From NCBI GenBank assembly GCA_013811645.1, contig JACCUU010000199.1:1-11460 (forward strand): DNA of 11,460 nt. The letters run 5' to 3'. This DNA comes from Actinomycetota bacterium. Its GTDB lineage: Bacteria > Actinomycetota > Thermoleophilia > Gaiellales > Gaiellaceae. A program made the position numbers and the translations under genes. This document shows positions 1-5,943 of this stretch, piece after piece. Numbering within the stretch: the first letter of the stretch is position 1; every line of letters starts with the position of its first letter. Under the pieces are notes generated by a model, which had not been told where the DNA came from, searched no databases, and saw only the letters and a list, made by a program, of their open reading frames with translations.

Positions 1-250
1 ACCCTGACGAGATGTTCGAGCTTCTCGGCCGTTGCTCGACGTTGCGACGCGCCAACGTTGGAAGCAACTCGTCAAGATAGAAGCGTCGAGATCTTCTGCA
101 CGACGACGTCGATTTTGAAAGCTTAGACCCCCAGCTGATTCAGGTATTGGAGTTGCGTGCCGCCGACTCTCGCCGTCTCCTCGCCGCGCTGGTCCGGCTC
201 GGGGCACGTGATCGCTGCGCGATCATCGCCGTCGGTCACGGTATCGAACC

Positions 251-418
251 GTGGGAAGCTCCTCTCGAGCGGCGCTCGAAACACTGCTGACGACAAATTG
301 GGTGACCAATGATGAGGGGGAGGCAGCCGACAACGTGATCCTCGTGTGCCAACCGGGCCGCCTTGCTTTCACCCAAGACGACTACGCTCACCGACAGATC
401 ATCCATCGCGCGTCCTGA
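251..418 (+). CDS. Possible small ORF or gene remnant, 55 aa, unknown
   Basis: A GTG-initiated frame of 55 codons ending in TGA. Its composition looks protein-like: an amphipathic start (SRAALETLL), an acidic middle (TNDEGEAADN), a hydrophobic strand (VILVCQ) and a polar tail. No Shine-Dalgarno precedes the GTG. The frame directly upstream on the same strand (about 81-290) also reads like protein in another phase, so this may be the 3' end of a frameshifted gene rather than a complete small gene. I recognise no family. Part of it overlaps a minus-strand open frame (442-236) that looks less protein-like. It could be spurious. Confidence 0.2.
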   Translation: MGSSSRAALETLLTTNWVTNDEGEAADNVILVCQPGRLAFTQDDYAHRQIIHRAS

Positions 419-454
419 GACGGGTGCGCCGCGGCTCCACATCTGTACTCGAAG

Positions 455-480
455 CCAGCCGAGCCATGTGGCTCTTGCGG
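455..480 (-). terminator. Weak hairpin downstream of the MDR oxidoreductase
   Basis: GAGCCA (461-466) and TGGCTC (469-474) form a short perfect inverted repeat about 22 nt past the stop codon of the minus-strand oxidoreductase. The loop is effectively 4 nt after end fraying. On the minus strand no T-run follows, so this would be at best a weak, U-less terminator. It may be chance. Confidence 0.25.
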
Positions 481-496
481 TCTCTCGGGTGGCCGT

Positions 497-1486
497 CTAG
501 GCCGGGATCCGCAGAACCACCTTTCCGAACTGCGCTCCTGACTCGAGTCGTTCGTGCGCCTTGGCGGCGTCGCCGAGCGGAAGCACAGAATCGACGTGGA
601 TTCGCGCTCGCCCGTCCTTGATGAGCTCGTATGCGCCCTCGAAGTCCGAGGGCATTCCCATCGTGGATCCGAAGACGGTGAGCTGCTTCCACCACAACCG
701 GTAGAGACGCGCGGGTGGGCTGTGCCCCGTGGTTGCTCCGCATACGACGACGCGCCCTTCGGGTGCTGCAGAGGCGAGGGATCGCTCCCACGTTGCCTCG
801 CCGACCGTTTCGACGACGACGGCCGCGCCGGTGCCGCCGGTCGACTCCTTCACGGCTGCGACAACGTCATCGTCGACATGGTTGACCGCGACGTCTGCGC
901 CCAGGTCACGTGCGCGCTCGAGCTTCTCTGGGCTCGACGACGTGACGATCGTGCGCGCGCCGAGAGCGCGGCAGAGCTCCAGTGCGGCGAGCGCAACGCC
1001 GCCTCCGATGCCCCAGATCAGCACCCACTCGCCCTCGCGGAGTGCCGCTTTGGTCACGAGCATGCGATAGGCCGTCTCGAACACGAGGGGGAACGCCGCG
1101 CCCTCCTCGAACGAGAGGCGGTCGGGGAGCGGGTAGAGCTGCCCCGCGGGGATCGCCTTCAGCTCGCAGTAGGTTCCGTCCGTGTGCTCGCCGATCACCG
1201 TGATCCGACCGTCGTGGACGATGCCCGGATTGAGGACGACGCGATCGCCGACCGAGAAACCCTCGACATCGGTACCGAGTGCAGCGACGACTCCCGCCCC
1301 GTCCGCGCCCAGGATGCGCGGCTTTGGAACGGAGGGAAGTCCTCTTCTGATCCAGACGTCGAGATGGTTCAGCCCTGCCGCCCGAAGCGCGACCAAGACC
1401 TCGCCGGCAGCGGGCTCGGGATCGGGAACGTCCTCATAGCGGAGAACGTCGGGCCCACCGTCCTCGTGGATGCGAACGGCCTTCAC
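497..1486 (-). CDS. MDR-family (zinc-alcohol-dehydrogenase-like) NAD(P)H oxidoreductase
   Basis: A 329-aa medium-chain dehydrogenase/reductase of the quinone oxidoreductase type. The N-terminal GroES-like fold opens with MKAVRIHEDGGPDVLRYEDV, followed by LGADGAGVV and GDRV. The Rossmann half carries the nucleotide loop GIGGGV (159-164), then the usual TSSSPEKLERARDLGAD strand-turn. The place of the catalytic zinc cysteine reads NHLD (40-43). The lobe that holds the four-cysteine structural zinc in zinc ADHs is shortened to about PGIVHDGRITVIGEHTDG, with no cysteine cluster. It is therefore probably zinc-independent and reduces a quinone or enone with NAD(P)H; the substrate cannot be read. Start choice: GTG at 1486 has AGAGGA 9 nt upstream and yields the canonical family N-terminus. 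An in-frame ATG at 1504 would add six residues (MRGFCL) and collide with the queG start. The gene is divergent from queG with 16 bp between starts. Confidence 0.9.
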   Translation of the reverse strand: MKAVRIHEDGGPDVLRYEDVPDPEPAAGEVLVALRAAGLNHLDVWIRRGLPSVPKPRILGADGAGVVAALGTDVEGFSVGDRVVLNPGIVHDGRITVIGEHTDGTYCELKAIPAGQLYPLPDRLSFEEGAAFPLVFETAYRMLVTKAALREGEWVLIWGIGGGVALAALELCRALGARTIVTSSSPEKLERARDLGADVAVNHVDDDVVAAVKESTGGTGAAVVVETVGEATWERSLASAAPEGRVVVCGATTGHSPPARLYRLWWKQLTVFGSTMGMPSDFEGAYELIKDGRARIHVDSVLPLGDAAKAHERLESGAQFGKVVLRIPA

Positions 1487-1502
1487 GAGGCAGAATCCTC
1501 TC

Positions 1503-2507
1503 ATGACCGCCGCCGAGCTGGCTCGGCTGGCCGCGGACCTCGAGTTGGATGTCCTCGGTGCAGCCGTGGCCGCGCCATATGAGGAGACCGAAGACCACAT
1601 CCGTGAACGGAGTGCCCGAGGTCTTTTCGCGGACATGCGCTTCACCATGGCGCGTCCCGAGATCTCCTGCCATCCAGAAGAACTAGTGGAGGGCGCGCGC
1701 ACCGTCATCTCCGCAGCGCTCTGCTACTACGAGGACGGACCGGAGCCGGGTCCGAACGAGGGGCGGCTGTCTCGCTATACGTGGCGCGATGCATATAAAA
1801 CGTTGCGCCACAGCCTGGAGGAGCTCGGGAGCCGACTCGGTGGCACCTATCGTGTTCTCGTCGACTCGAACGACCACGTCGATCGCGAAGGGGCCGTGCG
1901 CGCGGGTGTCGCGTTCTACGGAAAGAACACCATGGCGATCACTCGGCGGTTCGGATCGTGGGTCGTCCTCGGAACGCTCGTCACGGACGTAGAGATCGAG
2001 CCGAACGAGCCGCTCGCTCTCGACTGCGGGTCATGTCGGATCTGCATCGACGCGTGTCCGACAGGTGCACTCGACGAGCCGGGCGTGCTCGATGCGACGA
2101 AGTGCCTTTCCTACTGGACGCAGGCGCCGGCTCCCATTCCGGATTCGTATCGGGCCGAGCTCGGAGACAGCGTTTACGGCTGTGACATCTGCCAGGACGT
2201 CTGTCCGTGGAACCGCGGCGTGGAGAAGCGACGCTCGGGAGCTCCTCGCGACGCCGAACCGGTGTCGCCCGTATCGCTCCGCGATTGGCTCGAGCGCGAT
2301 GGTGAAGAGCTCGTTGCCGAGCTCGATCGCCTCTATGTCCCGCGGAACGATCCTCGCTGGTTGCGGCGGAACGCGCTCGTTGTTGCGGGCAACGCGGGGA
2401 GCCCCGAACTCGTCCCGACCGTCGAGTCCTTCGCGGAAAGCGACGATCCCGTCCTGCGCGACGCGGCCGAGTGGGCGCTCACGCAGATCGAAGTGCGATC
2501 CGCGTGA
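1503..2507 (+). CDS. queG: Epoxyqueuosine reductase QueG
   Basis: A 334-aa cobalamin- and iron-sulfur-dependent enzyme that reduces epoxyqueuosine to queuosine in the tRNA wobble position, the last step of queuosine synthesis; cytoplasmic. The N-terminal cobalamin-binding part contains the family segment VLVDSNDHVDREGA (118-131), where the catalytic Asp of QueG lies, then AGVAFYGKN (134-142). The two [4Fe-4S] motifs are visible: CGSCRICIDACP (C175, C178, C181, C185) and CDICQDVCP (C227, C230, C234), with C201 as likely remaining ligand. The C-terminus (about 270-334) is HEAT-like (WLRRNALVVAGNAG, DPVLRDAAEWALTQI), as in known QueG. The length is near normal. ATG 1503 is chosen because it starts the conserved helix. 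The upstream Shine-Dalgarno is weak (GAGG, 12 nt away). The stop overlaps the GTG of the kinase-like gene, implying translational coupling. Confidence 0.95.
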   Translation: MTAAELARLAADLELDVLGAAVAAPYEETEDHIRERSARGLFADMRFTMARPEISCHPEELVEGARTVISAALCYYEDGPEPGPNEGRLSRYTWRDAYKTLRHSLEELGSRLGGTYRVLVDSNDHVDREGAVRAGVAFYGKNTMAITRRFGSWVVLGTLVTDVEIEPNEPLALDCGSCRICIDACPTGALDEPGVLDATKCLSYWTQAPAPIPDSYRAELGDSVYGCDICQDVCPWNRGVEKRRSGAPRDAEPVSPVSLRDWLERDGEELVAELDRLYVPRNDPRWLRRNALVVAGNAGSPELVPTVESFAESDDPVLRDAAEWALTQIEVRSA

Positions 2508-3139
2508 CGCAGTCGGACAGAGAGCGGTTGGCCGTACTGATTCACGAGGTTCGGAGCCCGGTCGCCGCTCTTCGCGCCATTGCGGAGACGTGTCAGGGCA
2601 ACCGACTCGAGACCAGGGAGCGCAGGCCGCTGGTGGACCTCGCCATCGCGGCGTGCCTGGGAATTGAGCGTCTGATCGGCGACGTGACGGTCTCGTCTGT
2701 GCGGCTGGAATCAGTCGACATCGGCCGTCTGGTCGAGGAGGCAGTGGGAGCGGCGGTGCTCGGAGGCGAAAGCGTGCGTGCGGAGGTCGACGAAGGCCTG
2801 CCTCCGCTTCGTGCTGATCCTCTTCGTCTACGGCAGGCGCTCGACAATCTCGTGTCGAATGCGCTCCGACACGCCGGATCCTCGACGGAGGTGCTGATAC
2901 GCGCGCGGCCCGCGAAGGCAGCCGTGCTGCTCTCGGTCGCTGACCAGGGTCCCGGAATTCCCCCGGACGAGCAGGAGAAGATCTTCGAGGCGGGTGTTCG
3001 GTTGGACGCCGCCCGCCCAGGATCGGGCCTTGGGCTTGCAGTTGTGCGTGCGATTGCCGAGGCGCATGGCGGAACGCTCGCGGTTGAGTCCGTCCCGGGC
3101 GAGGGCACGACGTTCACCATCGCGCTCCCCATTTCCTAG
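2504..3139 (+). CDS. Minimal sensor-less histidine kinase
   Basis: A 211-aa protein made only of a histidine kinase core. The dimerisation helix starts at residue 8 with the H-box HEVRSPVAALRA (phospho-acceptor His14). The HATPase_c domain shows the N-box DNLVSNALRHA (114-124), G1 box DQGPGIP (147-153), F-box EKIFEAG (158-164) and G2 box GSGLGLAVV (173-181), so ATP binding looks intact. There is no transmembrane segment, PAS, GAF or HAMP domain before the H-box, hence presumably cytoplasmic, with its input from a partner protein or none. GTG 2504 shares GTGA with the queG stop; the frame stays open upstream into queG, but no better start is seen. No response regulator lies in the window. It ends tail to tail with the lipoprotein gene at a shared CTAG. 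It is clearly HK-family; the signal and partner are unknown. Confidence 0.85.
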   Translation: MTQSDRERLAVLIHEVRSPVAALRAIAETCQGNRLETRERRPLVDLAIAACLGIERLIGDVTVSSVRLESVDIGRLVEEAVGAAVLGGESVRAEVDEGLPPLRADPLRLRQALDNLVSNALRHAGSSTEVLIRARPAKAAVLLSVADQGPGIPPDEQEKIFEAGVRLDAARPGSGLGLAVVRAIAEAHGGTLAVESVPGEGTTFTIALPIS

Positions 3140-3807
3140 CCTGCCACTACCGCCTTCAGGCGGTATCTGCGAAGGAGCTGACCGTTTTGGTCGTGCTCGA
3201 AAAGATCGAAGCTCGCGCGTGAGCCTTCGACCTCTACGCCATTCCTGGTCGCGACCCGAACCGGGAGATCGTTCGCGACCTCGTACACCTCGATGTACTC
3301 GGGCTGTTCGACCGAGATGTAGCGCGCGCGCTCGCCGGGCTGCACCCAGACGAATCCGACCATTTCGTCGTTCTCCGTCAGGCACCCGATGTTCAGACGA
3401 GGATCGCGAAGACGTCCTTCGAACAGCTGTCCATAGGCTCCTCCGCACCAGCGCCGATCCTCCTCGAGCGGTCCGGCCGTGTCGTCGCAGCCGTCGATTC
3501 CGCGGCCGTCCTTCGTCCGCGATGTCACGCTCGATGAGATCACTCCGACTCGCTCCACAATCGGTCCGGAAAGAGGATTCGACGATCCGCGGTAACACTC
3601 GGCAATCGGCGAGTCGGGCACGATGTCGGCGAAATCCGTGACCTTGAAAGAGGTAAGTACGACATCAGCCTCGGCGACGTGTTGCAACTTGACCGACAAG
3701 GCTCCAGGAGCCGAACCGTCCATCAATCTCGTCGGCCTATCGTCGTTGCCGGTGCATGCGACCAACACTCCGGCTATGAGAAGGAGGGTGAGGCGCAGAC
3801 GGATCAT
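3136..3807 (-). CDS. Secreted lipoprotein of unknown function
   Basis: A 223-aa protein with a lipoprotein signal: basic start MIRLRL, hydrophobic core, and lipobox L15-V16-A17-C18, so Cys18 should be lipidated and the protein anchored outside the membrane. The mature part has four cysteines (71, 107, 121, 142), enough for two disulfides. Its C-terminal half looks beta-rich (GFVWVQPGERARYISVEQPE, then SFDLFEHDQNGQLLRRYRLK). No family recognised. The ATG at 3807 is preceded by GGAGGG about 8 nt upstream. That ribosome binding site forms the 5' arm of a perfect 14-bp hairpin whose loop holds the start codon, so translation may depend on ribosomes finishing the gene before it, whose stop lies 19 nt away. 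It is the last gene of a three-gene cluster of exported proteins. Its TAG shares CTAG with the convergent kinase stop. Confidence 0.85.
   Translation of the reverse strand: MIRLRLTLLLIAGVLVACTGNDDRPTRLMDGSAPGALSVKLQHVAEADVVLTSFKVTDFADIVPDSPIAECYRGSSNPLSGPIVERVGVISSSVTSRTKDGRGIDGCDDTAGPLEEDRRWCGGAYGQLFEGRLRDPRLNIGCLTENDEMVGFVWVQPGERARYISVEQPEYIEVYEVANDLPVRVATRNGVEVEGSRASFDLFEHDQNGQLLRRYRLKAVVAG
3148..3165 (+). terminator. Hairpin after the kinase gene, inside the convergent lipoprotein gene
   Basis: TACCGCC (3148-3154) and GGCGGTA (3159-3165) form a perfect 7-bp stem with loop TTCA (TGAA on the minus strand). It starts 8 nt after the kinase stop and at the same time encodes the C-terminal residues of the lipoprotein on the other strand. 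No T-run follows on the plus strand (TCTGCG), so it would be a U-less terminator or a block between convergent transcripts. The repeat is certain; the role is inferred. Confidence 0.4.
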
Positions 3808-3821
3808 GCGCCTCACCCTCC
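3783..3821 (-). promoter_or_regulatory. 14-bp hairpin hiding the lipoprotein RBS, start codon in the loop
   Basis: GGAGGGTGAGGCGC (3783-3796) and its exact complement GCGCCTCACCCTCC (3808-3821) flank an 11-nt loop. In the minus-strand mRNA the 5' arm contains the Shine-Dalgarno GGAGG, the loop begins with AUG (3807-3805), and the 3' arm encodes residues 4-9 of the signal peptide. The stem begins 5 nt after the UAA of the upstream peptidase gene (3829-3827). A ribosome ending there would cover and open the stem, so coupled translation is a natural reading. It may also act as a U-less transcription attenuator, since CTTCTC rather than a T-run follows. The repeat is seen directly; the mechanism is inferred. 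Confidence 0.6.
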
Positions 3822-3826
3822 GCGTG

Positions 3827-4453
3827 TTACGACTGGCTCCAGCCGAGGCGTCGAACACCGCTGAAGATCGAGTTTCCGCGGTACGCCCGCGTCCAGACGT
3901 TGGTGCCATACGACTCTCCCAATGCCTCGATGATCTGGTCGGTTCCATCCGGATTCGTGACGTAGATCATCCCGATATGGGTCGCGCTTGCATAGGCGTC
4001 CATTTTGATCGCGGCTGATTTGGACAGGGGGTAGTTGGCAGCCCCGTCCGCGTTCTTGAATCGTTGAGCGGTGTACGGCCCATGGATGTTCCGCAGCCTC
4101 CACCACTGATGAAACGCCGTGCTGGTCTCGTCCAGCGTTTCACGCCACACCTTGAACGTGAACCCCGAGCAGTCGGGTCCCTCGCCGCCGGTGTTGGGAT
4201 CGGACTTCGGGTCACCCGGCGAGTCGTCGACGTCGTTGTCGTTCCAGCAGCCGCCGCCCCACTGGTACCCCTCGTGACGCGCGTACAGCGCGACGGTGAT
4301 CGATCCGTCGCGGGTGATGTACGACGTGGGCGTGGGGGCCGCGTAGTTGCAGTTATTGGCGACCCACTGCGTGTGGTACGCACCGGCGGTTCCTGCGCCC
4401 GCGAGGGCGAACGCGACCACGAACGCGACGAGAAACTTGCGTGCGTATCGCAT
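3827..4453 (-). CDS. Secreted NlpC/P60-like cysteine peptidase
   Basis: A 208-aa exported protein. Residues 1-25 are a Sec signal peptide (RYARK, hydrophobic core, cleavage likely after AGTAGA, before YHTQW). The mature part shows the NlpC/P60 layout: an ARHEGYQWGGG segment (58-68), then DCSGF (94-98) with Cys95 as probable nucleophile, and HIGMIYV (159-165) with His159 as probable base. The family hydrolyses peptide bonds in peptidoglycan stem peptides outside the cell. Two oddities: an Asp-rich insert (about 70-93, containing NDNDVDDSPGDPKSDP) separates WGGG from DCSG, which are normally close, and the segment IIEALGES has Glu where many members carry a third polar His. Cys35 and Cys69 could form a disulfide. 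ATG 4453 overlaps the stop of the upstream gene as TGATG, with GGAGG just upstream. Other papain-like folds such as CHAP are possible. Confidence 0.78.
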   Translation of the reverse strand: MRYARKFLVAFVVAFALAGAGTAGAYHTQWVANNCNYAAPTPTSYITRDGSITVALYARHEGYQWGGGCWNDNDVDDSPGDPKSDPNTGGEGPDCSGFTFKVWRETLDETSTAFHQWWRLRNIHGPYTAQRFKNADGAANYPLSKSAAIKMDAYASATHIGMIYVTNPDGTDQIIEALGESYGTNVWTRAYRGNSIFSGVRRLGWSQS

Positions 4454-5841
4454 CACTCCACCTCCAGTTCGAAGCGATCGACGAAGAGACCGGCGGAGGT
4501 CGAGCCGAGCTGGTAGAGCGAGGAGCCACGGAGTCGGAAGCGCGACAACGGAGCCGTCTCCGCCCAATCTGCGGAATCCAACGAGAAGCGCTTCACGATT
4601 CCTCGCCGATCCAATACGAGAACGACGAACTCGTCGCGGTCATCGGTGAAGACACGCGTTACCAGGACGACCCCGGTGCCGTAAGGCTCCGCGAGTTGAA
4701 CCTCGGCCAGCGGCGTCTCGCTCGTCACGAGCCATGCCCGCTGAACAGCGGCGCTCCCGACCAGCGCAACACGCACTTCGTTCCCGTGGCGCAGGATCAC
4801 GATCCTCCTGCCATCGGACAGCGGCCGACCGGACTCGGCTGCGTTGATCTGTCCGGAGACGCCGACCGTTCGTCCTTCGCGCGCCGCAGGCATCCACTGC
4901 GCGGAGGAGCTCTGCAAAACGACCGGTCCCTCCGGTCCGACGCGAACCTGCGAGGGCCTCTCGGCTACCGCGCCCGTCGCTCTTTCACCTCCGTCCCGAT
5001 CGAAGGTACGGAGAAGCGGCTTCGCTCCGTGCCCGCCCGCCGTCTCGAGGACATAGACCGTACCGTCCTCGCCGATCGACATGTCCGCCATCGTTCCGTT
5101 GATCGCGAGTGGCACAGCGTCGGGCGTCTCTCCGTCTCCGCGCCAGCGAAGGAGACGCTTGTTCGCCTCGTCCAGCACGACCACCGAGCCGTCTTCCTCT
5201 ACGTCGAACGCCGAGCCGCCTATCGGCATGAGGTTCTTGCCCTGCTCGAGACCTGCCTCGGACAGGCCCGTGCCCCATGCAGCTTCCGCGACGCGCTCGC
5301 TTGCTTCACGCCCGTCGCCGAAACTGTGGGAACCGAGCGCGATTCCGATGCTCCTGCCCAGAGGCAGGCTTCGCTGGGGTGCAGCTGCGCCTCCTGCGGG
5401 AAGCGTCGTAACCAGGTCGGTCTCGTCACTCCGAAACACCGCGTAGTACGAGAAACCGGTAGCTGCTCGGGCGATCGACTCCGGGAGAAGCGCCACAAAC
5501 CGCGTGCCGGATACACCTTGCTCCTCTTGTGCCGCGACCACCTGGTACGTGCCCGTATCGCCGGCTCGAGCGAACACTGCTCCGTTCACGGCGCAGGGTG
5601 TTTCAGCCTCCGCCTCGGAACGCGCGCAGTAGACGTCGTAGCGCAACTCCGTCCGCTCAGCGCGCGTCGTGAGCAGCGGAGGAAGGTGTGTTGCCTCGAG
5701 CAGCGGCAGTGTCGCGGGTTGGACGATGCGATGCGCGAGAGCCGTGCCGGCAAGAACGACCGTGACGATGCCGGCGAGAACCCCCGCGAGCACGCCCGCG
5801 GCCCGCGTTAGCCGTGAATGAGAAGAGTGAAACTCGTCCAT
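4453..5841 (-). CDS. Membrane-anchored protein with beta-propeller-like repeats
   Basis: A 462-aa protein of unknown function. A short basic N-terminus precedes one hydrophobic segment (about 13-36) that may be an uncleaved anchor or a signal peptide cut after TALA. Residues about 60-136 look like an Ig or fibronectin-type beta domain with Cys72 and Cys83 as a likely disulfide. From about 205 there are blade-like repeats with NHL/YncE-type spacing: AFDVEEDGSVVVLDEANKRLLRW (211-233), ADMSIGEDGTVYVLE (252-266), SQVRVGPEGPVVLQ (297-310), and weaker ones to VLVLDRRGIVKRFSL. Such propellers usually bind ligands or proteins; no catalytic motif is visible. ATG 5841 has a good AAGGAG 5 nt upstream (GGAG-CGCGA-ATG). 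It is the first gene of the exported-protein cluster and ends in a TGATG overlap with the peptidase gene, so both are probably made together. Confidence 0.82.
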   Translation of the reverse strand: MDEFHSSHSRLTRAAGVLAGVLAGIVTVVLAGTALAHRIVQPATLPLLEATHLPPLLTTRAERTELRYDVYCARSEAEAETPCAVNGAVFARAGDTGTYQVVAAQEEQGVSGTRFVALLPESIARAATGFSYYAVFRSDETDLVTTLPAGGAAAPQRSLPLGRSIGIALGSHSFGDGREASERVAEAAWGTGLSEAGLEQGKNLMPIGGSAFDVEEDGSVVVLDEANKRLLRWRGDGETPDAVPLAINGTMADMSIGEDGTVYVLETAGGHGAKPLLRTFDRDGGERATGAVAERPSQVRVGPEGPVVLQSSSAQWMPAAREGRTVGVSGQINAAESGRPLSDGRRIVILRHGNEVRVALVGSAAVQRAWLVTSETPLAEVQLAEPYGTGVVLVTRVFTDDRDEFVVLVLDRRGIVKRFSLDSADWAETAPLSRFRLRGSSLYQLGSTSAGLFVDRFELEVE

Positions 5842-5852
5842 TCGCGCTCCTT

Positions 5853-5870
5853 GTTGTCGGTTAAGACAAC
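5853..5870. promoter_or_regulatory. Dyad just upstream of the exported-protein cluster
   Basis: GTTGTC (5853-5858) and GACAAC (5865-5870) are perfect inverted 6-mers around GGTTAA, ending 11 nt before the ATG on the minus strand and abutting the AAGGAG ribosome binding site. This is a plausible operator or a weak leader hairpin. Read on the plus strand it gives TTGTCGGTT, close to the TTGTCRGTG half of the RecA-NDp box described for PafBC-controlled promoters. It points away from the cluster and lacks a TANNNT at the described 8-nt spacing, so I do not call it a PafBC promoter. Confidence 0.35.
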
Positions 5871-5882
5871 CGTAGCGCGTGG

Positions 5883-5907
5883 GTACGGATGGTAACGGCC
5901 TCCGTAC
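5883..5907 (-). terminator. Hairpin after fused pafBC
   Basis: GTACGGA (5883-5889) and TCCGTAC (5901-5907) form a perfect 7-bp stem with an 11-nt loop, about 36 nt past the pafBC stop. On the minus strand no T-run follows (CCACGC). It may be a weak terminator between pafBC and the exported-protein cluster. A TACGGT box (minus strand, 5869-5874) lies just beyond it, but I find no convincing -35. Confidence 0.3.
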
Positions 5908-5943
5908 TCATGTCGGCACCGATTCGGCGCAGTTTCGTTACGT

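Larger units (their letters stand above)
1..496. other. Left-edge region with no recognisable gene
   Basis: No open frame here can be tied to a known family. On the plus strand one frame is open from just after a TAG at 78-80 to a TGA at 290 and reads like protein (Leu/Arg-rich, then AIIAVGHG), but has no ATG start. A second frame, from GTG 251 to TGA 416-418, would give 55 residues including the stretch NVILVCQPGRLAFTQDDYAH, without a Shine-Dalgarno. On the minus strand a GTG at 239-237 could give 38 residues ending in QLQYLNQLGV at TAA 125-123. These exclude one another in part. The two plus-strand frames could be one gene broken by a frameshift near 240-280, the decayed remains of a gene, or chance openness in GC-rich DNA. 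Confidence 0.5.

Noticed and set aside
554..1582. Long plus-strand open frame (342 codons) antisense to the MDR oxidoreductase
   Set aside because: Arg/Asp/Glu-rich sequence without family motifs, typical of antisense openness in GC-rich genes; the minus strand encodes a clear MDR enzyme.
1487..1708. N-terminal extension of the oxidoreductase across the queG start
   Set aside because: The extension is Ser/Arg/Ala-rich and runs antisense to real queG codons; GTG 1486 has its own ribosome binding site and the family N-terminus.
4441..5811. 456-codon plus-strand frame opposite the propeller gene
   Set aside because: Low-complexity Arg/His-rich translation; the minus strand has a signal segment, repeat blades and a good ribosome binding site.
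5854..5878. PafBC-type RecA-NDp promoter
   Set aside because: TTGTCGGTT fits the first half, but no TANNNT lies 8 nt downstream and it points into the pafBC 3' end rather than to a gene start.
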